Origin: Chroococcidiopsis thermalis PCC 7203
Lineage (GTDB): Bacteria; Cyanobacteriota; Cyanobacteriia; Cyanobacteriales; Chroococcidiopsidaceae
Direction: 5' to 3'
DNA: 64,000 nucleotides
NCBI RefSeq assembly: GCF_000317125.1
Contig: NC_019695.1
Span: 422,336-486,335, forward strand
Each line of letters opens with the position of its first letter. Position 1 is the stretch's first letter. Below the pieces are notes generated by a model, which was not told where the DNA came from, ran no database searches, and saw only the letters and a list, made by a program, of their open reading frames with translations. The position numbers were made by a program, and so were the translations under genes. Below are positions 1-7,565 of this stretch, piece after piece.

Positions 1-369
1 AAATGGATGGGCGATCTGACGGGACATTCTGGATGGGTGCGATCGATTGTTTTTAGTAAAGATGGACGCACCATCGTCTCTGGCAGCGAAGATGGCACGA
101 TTAAGATGTGGCATGATAGTAAGCTAACTCACACGCTTGAAGGTCATACCAGCCGTGTCAGCGGTGTTGCTTTAAGTCCGTTGGGGAAAATTATTGTCAG
201 TGGTAGTGGCGATAAAACGCTCAAAGTTTGGCAATCTGAAAATGGTAAGTTTGTCAAAACTATCGGCAGCCATGATGATGCTATTTGGTCAATTGCTCTG
301 AGTCCTGACGAACAGGCGATCGCTTCTGGTAGTGCTGACAGCACTGTAAAAATTTGGCAATGTCACTAA
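1..369 (+). CDS. WD40 repeat protein, C-terminal part (cut by window edge)
   Basis: The frame is open to the left edge, so only the last ~120 residues are visible and the ATG at 7 is probably internal. Three WD40 blades can be read, each with a GH dipeptide, an SG.S.D turn and a closing [KV]-[IV]-W (IKMW, LKVW, VKIW), and the gene stops directly after the last blade. WD40 proteins are beta-propeller scaffolds. Cyanobacterial members often have N-terminal kinase, NTPase or effector domains, but whatever lies upstream here is outside the window, so no specific role can be given. Confidence 0.9.
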   Translation, partial: KWMGDLTGHSGWVRSIVFSKDGRTIVSGSEDGTIKMWHDSKLTHTLEGHTSRVSGVALSPLGKIIVSGSGDKTLKVWQSENGKFVKTIGSHDDAIWSIALSPDEQAIASGSADSTVKIWQCH

Positions 370-427
370 ACTAAGAGTTATGGAGACGCGACACGTTGTG
401 TCTCTGCAACGTTTTTCCGTGCTATCC

Positions 428-682
428 ATGCCCAAAAAGCAAAAATTCCCTTATCTCGTTGGTTCCAAATGGACTTCCCAGCAAAAAATGTTCGGCTGGA
501 GGCACTTTCAAGTGGTCAATCGCAAAAATCAAGGCAAGTGGGTGTTTGCGGAAATGGTCGCCGCCTGCGATCCTGAAGCCAGGTTTTGGATCAATGCGAA
601 TTTGCTAAAGGATCGTTCCCAGTGGCTGGCTGGCTGGCAATCTCTACAAGAGATGGCAGAATTAGCTGCTACAGTTGATTGA
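428..682 (+). CDS. Small Trp-rich protein, TIGR02450-like
   Basis: An 84-residue basic protein with five or six tryptophans (SKWTS, GWRHFQV, GKWVF, RFWIN, SQWLAGW), matching my memory of the small Trp-rich family TIGR02450 of cyanobacteria and marine bacteria. I chose the ATG at 428 (MPKKQKFPYLVGSKW) over the in-frame ATG at 380, because family members begin there and because residues from 380 are encoded by a palindromic repeat-like stretch (gagac...gtctc) rather than protein-like sequence. Function unknown; no membrane segment or signal peptide. Confidence 0.75.
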   Translation: MPKKQKFPYLVGSKWTSQQKMFGWRHFQVVNRKNQGKWVFAEMVAACDPEARFWINANLLKDRSQWLAGWQSLQEMAELAATVD

Positions 683-732
683 TATTTTTTGTTTCGACGC
701 AAAGATTTTGGGTAAACCTGTTGTAGATCCGC

Positions 733-801
733 GTGGGGTGGGGGCGGGTTTATAGATATTTTGTGTTGAGGTATGAATATTTTTGGTGAACCCGCCACTA
801 C
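733..801. repeat. RAYT-associated repeat element, copy 1 (type B)
   Basis: Ends are gtggggtgggggcgggttt and ggtgaacccgccactac, an imperfect inverted pair around an AT-rich middle with an aatattt-like core. It abuts the 3' end of the transposase gene. Positions 727-752 match the reverse complement of about 1107-1132 (inside the transposase gene) with about one mismatch, so the two are inverted copies of one element. Confidence 0.7.
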
Positions 802-1397
802 GATCGTTGCGAATTTTGATACAATTTGTCTTGCTGCCAGGATAACGGGTTATCCATAATATATTTTCTGATATTTTGTAATGCTATGTCGTCTCGAATA
901 ATATGTTCGTAGTAATTTCGCTGCCATACAGGAACACCAGTTGTACGCCGTAACTGATTAATCCGCGTAGCTGAAGCAGTTTTGAATCCTTGAATAATTT
1001 CCGGTAAGCCGCAGTATTTAGCAGATTTCGATTTGGCATCATCACCGTATACTGTAGGGGCGGGTTCACCAGCAATATTTGTATTCCCCACACAAAGGCT
1101 TTCCAAACCCGCCCCCACCCCATGCGGATCTAGCAACCAAATAATTCCATGTACGTGATTCGGCATGGTAACAAAAGCATCCAGTTGGATGTCAGAATAA
1201 CGCCTCATCAAATCGAACCAATTATATTGAATAACTTCGCCATATCGATTTGAACGCATTTTTTTATCTATAATTTCACCAAATAAACATACTTTTTGCC
1301 ACGCACAAATAGTGATAAAGTATGCACCTGGTTGAGTATAGTCGTATCCCTTGAGGCGAATTGAACGGCGATGATGTTTTTGCGGATCGTATTTCAT
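798..1397 (-). CDS. RAYT: REP-associated tyrosine transposase (IS200-like Y1 family)
   Basis: A 199-residue Y1_Tnp single-strand transposase. The N-terminus has the RAYT pattern RRS.RLKGYDYTQPGAYFIT; the HUH motif is PNHVHG (His81, His83); the catalytic tyrosine is Tyr162 or Tyr163 in QRNYYEHIIRD. Family enzymes cut and move REP palindromes as single-stranded DNA. The gene lies between two copies of a GGGGCGGGTTCACC-type element (733-801 and 1423-1492). Residues about 92-115, between the HUH half and the tyrosine helix, are encoded by a third copy (1054-1124). The frame stays open through it, so the enzyme may still fold with a surface loop, or may be in early decay. No IS-style terminal repeats beyond these were seen. 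Confidence 0.9.
   Translation of the reverse strand: MKYDPQKHHRRSIRLKGYDYTQPGAYFITICAWQKVCLFGEIIDKKMRSNRYGEVIQYNWFDLMRRYSDIQLDAFVTMPNHVHGIIWLLDPHGVGAGLESLCVGNTNIAGEPAPTVYGDDAKSKSAKYCGLPEIIQGFKTASATRINQLRRTTGVPVWQRNYYEHIIRDDIALQNIRKYIMDNPLSWQQDKLYQNSQRS
1054..1124. repeat. RAYT-associated repeat element inside the transposase frame
   Basis: gtaggggcgggttcacc at the left and aaacccgcccccaccc at the right flank an AT-rich centre. It is inverted relative to the copy at 733-801 and is translated in frame as residues about 92-115 of the transposase. Confidence 0.75.
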
Positions 1398-1422
1398 AAT
1401 GCCTTGTAAGGGGAGATTTCGT

Positions 1423-1492
1423 AGGATGGGGCTGGTTTAGTAATATTTTTGTTTATATACAAATATTTTTAGTGAACCCGCCCCTACAAGAT
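1423..1492. repeat. RAYT-associated repeat element, copy 3
   Basis: Lies 5' of the transposase gene. The right end gtgaacccgcccctac is well conserved, the left end gtaggatggggctggttt is degenerate, and the centre contains the inverted pair aatatttttg...caaatattttt. With the copies at 733-801 and 1054-1124 it places the transposase inside a cluster of its probable substrates. Confidence 0.65.
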
Positions 1493-1499
1493 TCAAATA

Positions 1500-2689
1500 T
1501 TAAATTCCGCAAATCTGAGCGCGAGAAAATAATTGTTGCCACCACTCTTTTGTATATTGTTGGCTGCCATTATAAATCGTATTGAACGTCACCAGAAACA
1601 GACCCACAAATCCACTAATAAAATACGAACTTGAAAAACCTAAAATAGTAATGACAAATAGAGTAAATAAGAATAATAAAATCATCGAGGCTATAACTGA
1701 GAGAAAAGAGTAACGTCTACCAGGTAGCGCAGTTGGAAGATGTCCCGCTGGAGCATCTAGAGTAAAATTAAAGTCACTGTATGCAATCCAAGTTTTAACA
1801 AAACTACTATCATACTTCACTCGCCATCCAACGCGATCGCCAAATGCACGCCAGACATTACTGTCAGATTTACTTGTACCTCCAATACTTTGCCAAATTT
1901 GCTTTTTGACTCTAAAGCCAAAGTGACCGTTACTATATACCATCCAGAGTTGGTCGATGATATGAAGATGAGTAGATGGAAAATTTTTAATATCTTGCCC
2001 GCTAAGAAAAGCTTGTTTTTCTCTGCCAACTATTTGCAGCATTATAGATAGAGTTTCTTTGTCTGCTTCCTGCCAATTTCCTATTAAAAGTAATTCTTGT
2101 AGCCTTCGATAGCTAAATTTTCTAGCACGATCGGATTCTGATATTTTTAAATTTAAAAGAAGTTGTATTGTGTTATGATAACTCTCTACATCGTTCGCTC
2201 TTAAATATAAGCCAGCAGCTTGCTTGAAATCATAAAAAGCCTTTTGTTTATCCCTAAGCTTTGAATATGCGATACCCCGAAATTTGAAAGCCGCACTGTA
2301 ATTGGGATTAGACCTGATTGCCAGATTAAAATCATCAATTGATTCTTGATATTGTCCTCTTCTTGCCTTATCCATTCCCTGTTCAAAACAAGTTTCAGTC
2401 TAATAAGAATTAGATTGGCGAGTTTTCTGCGAGTCCGACCGCTCATCTGTAGAACTAGCAGAACTAGAGGAATGAGTATTCGCTGAAGCACTAAATGTAG
2501 AAGACTTCAGCACTTCGTAGGCTTCATTAATTTTCTTCAATTCCTCTTGCGCCTTTTCTTGTAGGCGAGGATTGTGGGAAAAGCGATCGGGAAAACCATA
2601 GCTAAGTCCCGATAAGCCTGCTTGACTTGCTCCAAAGTTACCCCTGGTTGAAGCCCAAGGATTTCGTAACACCGATTAATATGATTCAT
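1500..2689 (-). pseudogene. Broken J-domain / TPR / GUN4 / two-TM protein
   Basis: Three pieces can be read as one ancestral gene. From ATG 2689: MNHINRCYEILGLQPG followed by TLEQVKQAYRDLAMV, the first two helices of a J domain. The frame is then lost near 2590-2600, and PDRFSHN resumes in another frame (to 2400), consistent with loss of four bases that removes the Trp-His of a WHPDRF motif. That second piece ends at TAG 2400-2402, yet the same frame continues through ETCFEQG into a TPR, a GUN4 domain (RRLQELLLIGNWQEAD; LDAPAGHLP) and two membrane helices, ending at 1500. GUN4 domains bind Mg-protoporphyrin. The 3' part (ATG 2375, 291 aa) could still be translated alone; the full protein cannot be made without recoding. 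Confidence 0.75.
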
Positions 2690-2805
2690 AGAAGGACAGC
2701 ATAGGTAGCTCTCTACTTAAGCTTTCCCAAAATTTGGACGATGTGATTCGCTATACTCCAAAATGAGAGTAGAAGCATTCTTAGCCACTTGTTGGAATCC
2801 TGTTT

Positions 2806-3450
2806 ATGACATCCTATGCAACCTCCTCGGCTAAAGCCGAAATGAGCGAATTGCGGCGACTCAAGGGTATACTGCCCCCAGAACTGCAAAGTTGGGTAAC
2901 TGTCGAAGGAACGACGGAAGTTAACCCACCCCTGATTCGGAGTGAAGAAATTGGCAGCGATCAGGTGGAAATTCAAATCGATCTGATTAAGTGGGATGCG
3001 CTGGCGATCGATCAGCGGAATCTGCTATTTTGGCACGAAGTGGCGCGAATTCAAAATGACACCATTCCCAAAGATGGTTGGGAAATGGCAGCGCTGGCAA
3101 TTGGTTTGGGTGGCGCGGTAGGCGAACTTTGGGTACAGGATGGTTTGTTATTGTTGCTAGCAGTGGCGCTGTGCGGCGTGTCGGGATATCGGCTGTATCA
3201 AAAGAATAATGGCGAAAAGCAGGTCAAAGAGGCAATAGAGGCAGACGAAAAGGCGATCGCCTTGGCAACTCGTTTCGGTTATACTCTGCCCAATGCATAC
3301 AAGAGTCTTGGTAGTGCTTTAAAAACTTTAATCGAGCAAGCACCAGGCAAGCGGCAAAAAGCGAAATATGAAGGTCGCTTGCAGGCACTCAAGCGTAGTG
3401 CTAACAAGGCAAAAGCCAAAACGAAAGCCGCATCAGATGACATTATGTAA
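2806..3450 (+). CDS. DUF3318 family membrane protein
   Basis: 214 residues. The N-terminal half has the cyanobacterial DUF3318 pattern (LRRLKGILPPELQSWV ... LIKWDALAIDQRNLLFWHEVARIQ). Two hydrophobic stretches follow at about 102-112 and 117-135, then a charged C-terminal tail rich in Lys and Ala that probably forms helices. HEVARIQ resembles an HEV.. helix, but no full zinc-protease HExxH is present. Function unknown; found across cyanobacteria to my knowledge. A perfect palindrome immediately follows the stop and may end the transcript. Confidence 0.8.
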   Translation: MTSYATSSAKAEMSELRRLKGILPPELQSWVTVEGTTEVNPPLIRSEEIGSDQVEIQIDLIKWDALAIDQRNLLFWHEVARIQNDTIPKDGWEMAALAIGLGGAVGELWVQDGLLLLLAVALCGVSGYRLYQKNNGEKQVKEAIEADEKAIALATRFGYTLPNAYKSLGSALKTLIEQAPGKRQKAKYEGRLQALKRSANKAKAKTKAASDDIM

Positions 3451-3484
3451 TTGTAGGGGCGCACAGCTGTGCGCCCCTACAATT
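3449..3484. repeat. Perfect 36-nt palindrome, type A (GTAGGGGCGCACAG half-site)
   Basis: A perfect inverted repeat centred between 3466 and 3467, located exactly between the convergent DUF3318 and queE genes and overlapping the queE stop. It belongs to a dispersed family also at 9024, 13507, 27601, 30345, 33753, 40610 and 53844. As RNA it would form a GC-rich hairpin flanked by A/T and could work as a bidirectional terminator. Confidence 0.9.
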
Positions 3485-4259
3485 ACAATTGGTTCAGCAT
3501 CTTATGAGTTTGGGGAATAACGCGGACTTGTTTGAGTTCTCGTTTCATCATGGCTTGCCAATGCAATACTTGTGCTGGAGTGGGTGCTTGGATGGGAATG
3601 CCTCCGAACTGCTGGGATGGTGTAAGTGGGGTAGCGGGTTGTAGAAATACAGGAATTTCTGGGTTGACGGATGCAACTAGTTTAGCTGCCTTGGCTAAGT
3701 CTCCGAGATCGGTTTGACTGGAAACGATCGCTTTAATAAATACCTCTATGTCTGCTTGGTGACAAGCTTGCAAAAATTCTGCGTGTTCGTTCCAGCGATC
3801 TTCGCCACTGACGCTGGGTAGTTTAATATCCATGCCCACCGAGTCAAGGTAAGGTAGGATGAGTTGCAGTTGTTGCGGACGATGACCTCCCGTTTCGAGA
3901 TAAATGGGTAGTCCAGTGGCACGACGTACGAGGGGTAAGAATTCTACTAGAAAAGGTGCGTGTAGTAATGGTTCGCCTCCTGTAAGGCTGATGCTATCGT
4001 GTAAGCCTGGGGAGTTTTGCCGTTCTATCCAAGTTAATAGAGTATTGAGCGGTACGGGGTTAGGGTGGGTTTCAAAGTCTCGCAGTCCAGGCGATCGCTC
4101 GACGCGACATGTTGATGGTACGCTCCAGGTATGGGCGCTATCGCAAAAATGGCAACGTAGATCGCATAGCGCGAACCGGATGAAGATTTGGCGCGTGCCG
4201 ACGTTTAATCCTTCGCCTTGAATGGCGGAGAAGATTTCGATGAGACGGGCGGTTGTCAT
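3483..4259 (-). CDS. queE: 7-carboxy-7-deazaguanine synthase QueE
   Basis: A radical-SAM enzyme of queuosine/7-deazaguanine biosynthesis that converts 6-carboxytetrahydropterin to CDG. The family's CxxxCxxC cluster motif is at Cys32, Cys36, Cys39 (LCDLRCHFCDSAHTW), preceded by the substrate-loop signature EIFSAIQGEGLNVG, with the SAM-binding GGEPLLH near residue 94. At 258 aa it is slightly longer than many bacterial QueE (210-240). No other que gene is adjacent, as is common in cyanobacteria. The ATG at 4259 gives the canonical N-terminus. Confidence 0.93.
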   Translation of the reverse strand: MTTARLIEIFSAIQGEGLNVGTRQIFIRFALCDLRCHFCDSAHTWSVPSTCRVERSPGLRDFETHPNPVPLNTLLTWIERQNSPGLHDSISLTGGEPLLHAPFLVEFLPLVRRATGLPIYLETGGHRPQQLQLILPYLDSVGMDIKLPSVSGEDRWNEHAEFLQACHQADIEVFIKAIVSSQTDLGDLAKAAKLVASVNPEIPVFLQPATPLTPSQQFGGIPIQAPTPAQVLHWQAMMKRELKQVRVIPQTHKMLNQL

Positions 4260-4465
4260 GGGTCAGAATGGGGCAGTAGCGTAAAAGTTAAAGTTTTAAA
4301 TTAGGTCGCGCAAAGACGAGCCAGCACCGTGCGGGGGTGCCTCCCGTTGAGGTGACTGGCGTAGCAAAGGCGCAAAGGTACAAAGATAGATTTTCGTTCT
4401 CGCTCCTAATTAATGGGCTTCGCTACAATGAGATTGGGAATTGAGTCGAGATTAACTCTCTTATT

Positions 4466-5101
4466 GTGCTAAATCTCAACCATAGCTCGGAGTACATTAC
4501 GGTCAAGCGCGAACGGGTTTTAAGCTGGCTGTCAGAACACGTACCGCAGTCCCGCATCGACCATATTCTTAGGGTAGAGCAGATGGCGGTGGAGTTGGCT
4601 GAGCATCACCGTCAAAATGTGGAGAAGGCGGCGATGTCGGGGCTAATGCACGACTTGGCAAAATATTTTAAGCCCGCTAAGCTGCTGGAAATGGCGCGTG
4701 TTGAGGGGTTAGAGATCGATCCCGTGATGGAATTACATCCTCATTTGTTACATGCCGATGTCAGCGCGATCGTTGCTAGAGATACTTTTGGGGTGCAAGA
4801 TGAAGAAGTATTGCAGGCGATCGCCAATCATACTTTGGGCAGACCAGAAATGACGGAATTGAGCTGTATCGTGTTTTTAGCGGATAGCATTGAGCCAGGT
4901 AGAGGCGATACCCCTGAGTTACAAGCTTTACGACAGATGAGTTATCAAAATTTATCTCAAGCTGTTTGGCGTACCTGCGATTATTCTTTAAAATTTTTAA
5001 TAGAGACTCATTGTTTAATTCATCCACGCACGATCGCGACTCGAAATTGGTTTCTTAACTGGGTAAAAAGCAAGCACCACTCTCCGCACATGCTTAAATG
5101 A
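4466..5101 (+). CDS. yqeK: HD-domain Ap4A hydrolase-like protein YqeK
   Basis: 211 residues with a YqeK-type HD fold: His33 (IDHILRVEQMA), HD pair His62-Asp63 in GLMHDLAKYFKP, a central HPHLLHADVSA, and NHTLGRPEMTELSCIVFLADSIEPGR near the end. Characterised YqeK proteins are symmetrical diadenosine tetraphosphatases with an Fe/Mn site. The start used is GTG 4466, since no better ATG lies upstream of the conserved part. It precedes rsfS by about 110 nt; the yqeK-rsfS order is conserved in many bacteria, which supports both calls. Confidence 0.9.
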   Translation: MLNLNHSSEYITVKRERVLSWLSEHVPQSRIDHILRVEQMAVELAEHHRQNVEKAAMSGLMHDLAKYFKPAKLLEMARVEGLEIDPVMELHPHLLHADVSAIVARDTFGVQDEEVLQAIANHTLGRPEMTELSCIVFLADSIEPGRGDTPELQALRQMSYQNLSQAVWRTCDYSLKFLIETHCLIHPRTIATRNWFLNWVKSKHHSPHMLK

Positions 5102-5213
5102 AGAAATAGTTTCGCTCTGTCTGAAGTTGTACATTTGACAATTATTATGAGCATAGTTGCTCTTTTGTTTTAGATAATTGATTTGTCAAACATAGCTCGC
5201 AAAATGAGGTTTA

Positions 5214-5666
5214 ATGTCTGAATATACCCAAGCAAATTCAATCTCTCAGTCCGCTTTTCTGAACTCTAGTAAAGTCAGTGCTACTCATGCCGATGAGAGT
5301 CGGGAATTAGCCTTGGCAATTGCGGAGGCTGCTGCCGATCGCAAAGCAGGCGATATTGTCCTGTTGCATGTCGCTGATGTTTCTTACTTAGCCGATTACT
5401 TCGCAATTGTCACAGGATATTCTAGGGTACAGGTAAGGGCGATCGCAGATGCAATTGAGGATAAAGTTGTCAAAGAATGGCATAGAAAGCTACTGCGGAC
5501 GGAAGGCAAGAATGAAGGGACTTGGGTGTTACAAGACTATGGCGATGTCTTGGTTCATATTATGATGCCCAGCGAACGAGAGTTTTATAATCTAGAAGCA
5601 TTCTGGGGTCATGCCGAACGGATCGATTTTCCAACCGCCAGCGGCGATGGGAGAACAACAAAATGA
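5214..5666 (+). CDS. rsfS: Ribosomal silencing factor RsfS
   Basis: 150 residues. RsfS binds uL14 and blocks joining of the ribosomal subunits under starvation. Family blocks seen: [21 protein letters not shown], then [31 protein letters not shown] and [12 protein letters not shown]. The first ~25 residues are a non-conserved extension usual in cyanobacteria. The stop overlaps the next gene (ATGA-type), indicating co-transcription with the CGLD27 gene. Confidence 0.93.
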   Translation: MSEYTQANSISQSAFLNSSKVSATHADESRELALAIAEAAADRKAGDIVLLHVADVSYLADYFAIVTGYSRVQVRAIADAIEDKVVKEWHRKLLRTEGKNEGTWVLQDYGDVLVHIMMPSEREFYNLEAFWGHAERIDFPTASGDGRTTK

Positions 5667-6163
5667 TGGAATCACCTGTTTCTGTCTGTCCAGTTCCTGA
5701 CGAACAACAACCGCTCAATGAATACGAACAGCTCAAATCATCCGGTTTTTTTCGGACTGCCACTTTAGAATTACGGCAGTATGTTGGCAAACTACTGTGG
5801 GTTTGGGGGTGGTCGTGGATAGTGGCGGGACCGATTGCCGCTGCTAGTTTTCCACCCATCAAACACGCAACCCAATTCTTGCTATGCGGCACGCTGGGCG
5901 CGAGTCTGGGGGTAATTTTAGCAGTTGCCCGGATGTACCTCGGTTGGTCTTACGTGCGCGATCGCCTGATGAATCAGACGATCTTTTATGAGGAAACAGG
6001 TTGGTACGACGGTCAAAACTGGACGAAACCACTAGAAATTCTGACCCGCGATCGGCTCATTGTCAGCTACCAAGTTAAACCAATCCTACAAAGACTCCGC
6101 CGCACTTTTGCTTGGCTGGGTCTATTTCTCCTGTCTGGGGGCTTAATCTGGTATTTTTTATAA
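5663..6163 (+). CDS. CGLD27 family (DUF1230) membrane protein
   Basis: 166 residues of the green-lineage/cyanobacterial family CGLD27 (DUF1230): [20 protein letters not shown] at the start, two hydrophobic segments near 45-90, a conserved [26 protein letters not shown] loop (given here only as positions about 112-137) and a final helix to the C-terminus. In algae the family is linked to plastid function, possibly stress or iron response; the molecular role is unknown. It overlaps rsfS by four bases. Confidence 0.88.
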   Translation: MMESPVSVCPVPDEQQPLNEYEQLKSSGFFRTATLELRQYVGKLLWVWGWSWIVAGPIAAASFPPIKHATQFLLCGTLGASLGVILAVARMYLGWSYVRDRLMNQTIFYEETGWYDGQNWTKPLEILTRDRLIVSYQVKPILQRLRRTFAWLGLFLLSGGLIWYFL

Positions 6164-6170
6164 ATCGATA

Positions 6171-6200
6171 ATGGGTAATAGGTAATAGGTAATGGGAAGT
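6171..6200. repeat. Short tandem heptamer repeat (STRR-like)
   Basis: Units of TAATGGG/TAATAGG repeated about three times between CGLD27 and the asparaginase gene, followed by AAAGTCAAAAGT tandem units. Such heptamer runs are typical of cyanobacterial intergenic DNA and have no known function. Confidence 0.6.
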
Positions 6201-6314
6201 CAAAAGTCAAAAGTTAAAAGTCAAAATTTGCCTCTTACCTCTCGCCTCTTGCCTAACTCACCAACTACCAATCACCAATTATCAAATTACCAAAAAGGTG
6301 ATACATTCTAACCC

Positions 6315-7268
6315 ATGACAAGGGGAAAAAGAACTCAAGCCGCAGAACTGGAAGTCCGGTTGCTGCGGGAAGGGATCGTCGAATCGATCCATCACGTCCA
6401 AGCAGTTGTCTGTGACAACCGAGGACGGGTGCTATCTGTGGCTGGCAATGCGGAAACAGCAACTTTCGTGCGTTCTGCTCTCAAGCCATTTCAAGCACTA
6501 GGCGTAACAACAACAGGCACTTTAGAACGCTACAATCTCACAGATCGAGATTTAGCGATTATTTGTAGTTCGCATAAAGCTGCGATCGCCCAAGTGCGAC
6601 AAGTCTTTAATATTCTTTGGCGAGCAGATATCGATCCCTCGGCATTGCAATGTCCCACGCCTGCGGGTAAGCGCAGCCCCCTAGAATACAATTGTTCTGG
6701 CAAACATGCGGGAATGTTAGCCGTGTGTCAGCAACGCCGTTGGGCGCTCAATAGCTATCTCCAACGCAACCACCCCGTACAGCAGTTAATTCTGACTAAA
6801 GTAGCTGAAATGCTGCGGATGCCTGCTGAGGAATTTATCTGCGCTCACGATGATTGTGGTGCGCCTACCTATTTTATGCAGTTGGGACAAATGGCAGCTT
6901 TATACGCTCAGCTTGCTTCTGGTAGCAGCTTGGATCTGGAACGGATCGTGCGTGCTATGACCTATCATCCCACCTTGATTGCAGGGGAAGGAGAATTCGA
7001 CACGGAAATAATGCGTCTGACGCAAGGGGAACTCGTTAGTAAGGCGGGTGCAGAAGGCGTGCAGTGTATTGGTAGAGTCGGCGAGGGAATGGGGTTGGCA
7101 ATCAAGGCGATCGACGGTTCTAAACGCGCTAAACACGCTGTAGCGATTCACTTGCTCAAGCAAATGGGTTGGCTCAGTCCCTCAGCCGCAGAAACCCTAG
7201 CTGAAAGCTTTATGGAGTTTGGTAAATTCAAGCGCCTAGAGGTTTTAGGAGAATTGTCGCTGTTATAG
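6315..7268 (+). CDS. Asparaginase (L-asparaginase II family, PF06089 type)
   Basis: 317 residues of the asparaginase family typified by Rhizobium AnsA, unrelated to the E. coli enzyme. Family blocks: LLREGIVESIHHVQAVV, SALKPFQAL, ICSSHKAA, CPTPAGKRSPLEYNCSGKHAGM, HDDCGAPTYF, MTYHPTLIAGEGEFDTEIM and KAGAEGVQCIG. It hydrolyses asparagine to aspartate and ammonia, apparently in the cytosol, as no signal peptide is present. ATG 6315 was taken because conserved residues start within ten codons. It is the opposite reaction to asnB further right (11.3-13.4 kb), though the two are not linked. Confidence 0.9.
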   Translation: MTRGKRTQAAELEVRLLREGIVESIHHVQAVVCDNRGRVLSVAGNAETATFVRSALKPFQALGVTTTGTLERYNLTDRDLAIICSSHKAAIAQVRQVFNILWRADIDPSALQCPTPAGKRSPLEYNCSGKHAGMLAVCQQRRWALNSYLQRNHPVQQLILTKVAEMLRMPAEEFICAHDDCGAPTYFMQLGQMAALYAQLASGSSLDLERIVRAMTYHPTLIAGEGEFDTEIMRLTQGELVSKAGAEGVQCIGRVGEGMGLAIKAIDGSKRAKHAVAIHLLKQMGWLSPSAAETLAESFMEFGKFKRLEVLGELSLL

Positions 7269-7309
7269 TTGCAAATTACCAAAACTTATGGTTATACTAG
7301 AAAAGTTGA

Positions 7310-7386
<77 letters not shown>

Positions 7387-7401
7387 ATTTCAAAAATAAA
7401 G

Positions 7402-7435
7402 CCCTGCACTGTAAAAAGTTGCAGGGTTTTGTTTT
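7402..7435 (+). terminator. Rho-independent terminator after the initiator tRNA
   Basis: Stem CCCTGCA / TGCAGGG with a 12-base loop followed by TTTTGTTTT, starting 15 nt after the tRNA CCA. Confidence 0.85.
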
Positions 7436-7565
7436 AGGTCAAGTATCGCAGGTAACAAGTCGCTTGCCGTCAACCGATCGCAAAGTATAGTAAACTCCGC
7501 ACGTCCAGAGCCATCTAGAGTGCTATTTTAATGTGGGAAATCATTAGACTAGAGATGTTGCGAGT

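Noticed and set aside
798-1397. A complete insertion sequence with terminal inverted repeats around the transposase
   Set aside because: The flanking elements are the dispersed type B family also found without a transposase; no IS ends or target duplication could be defined.
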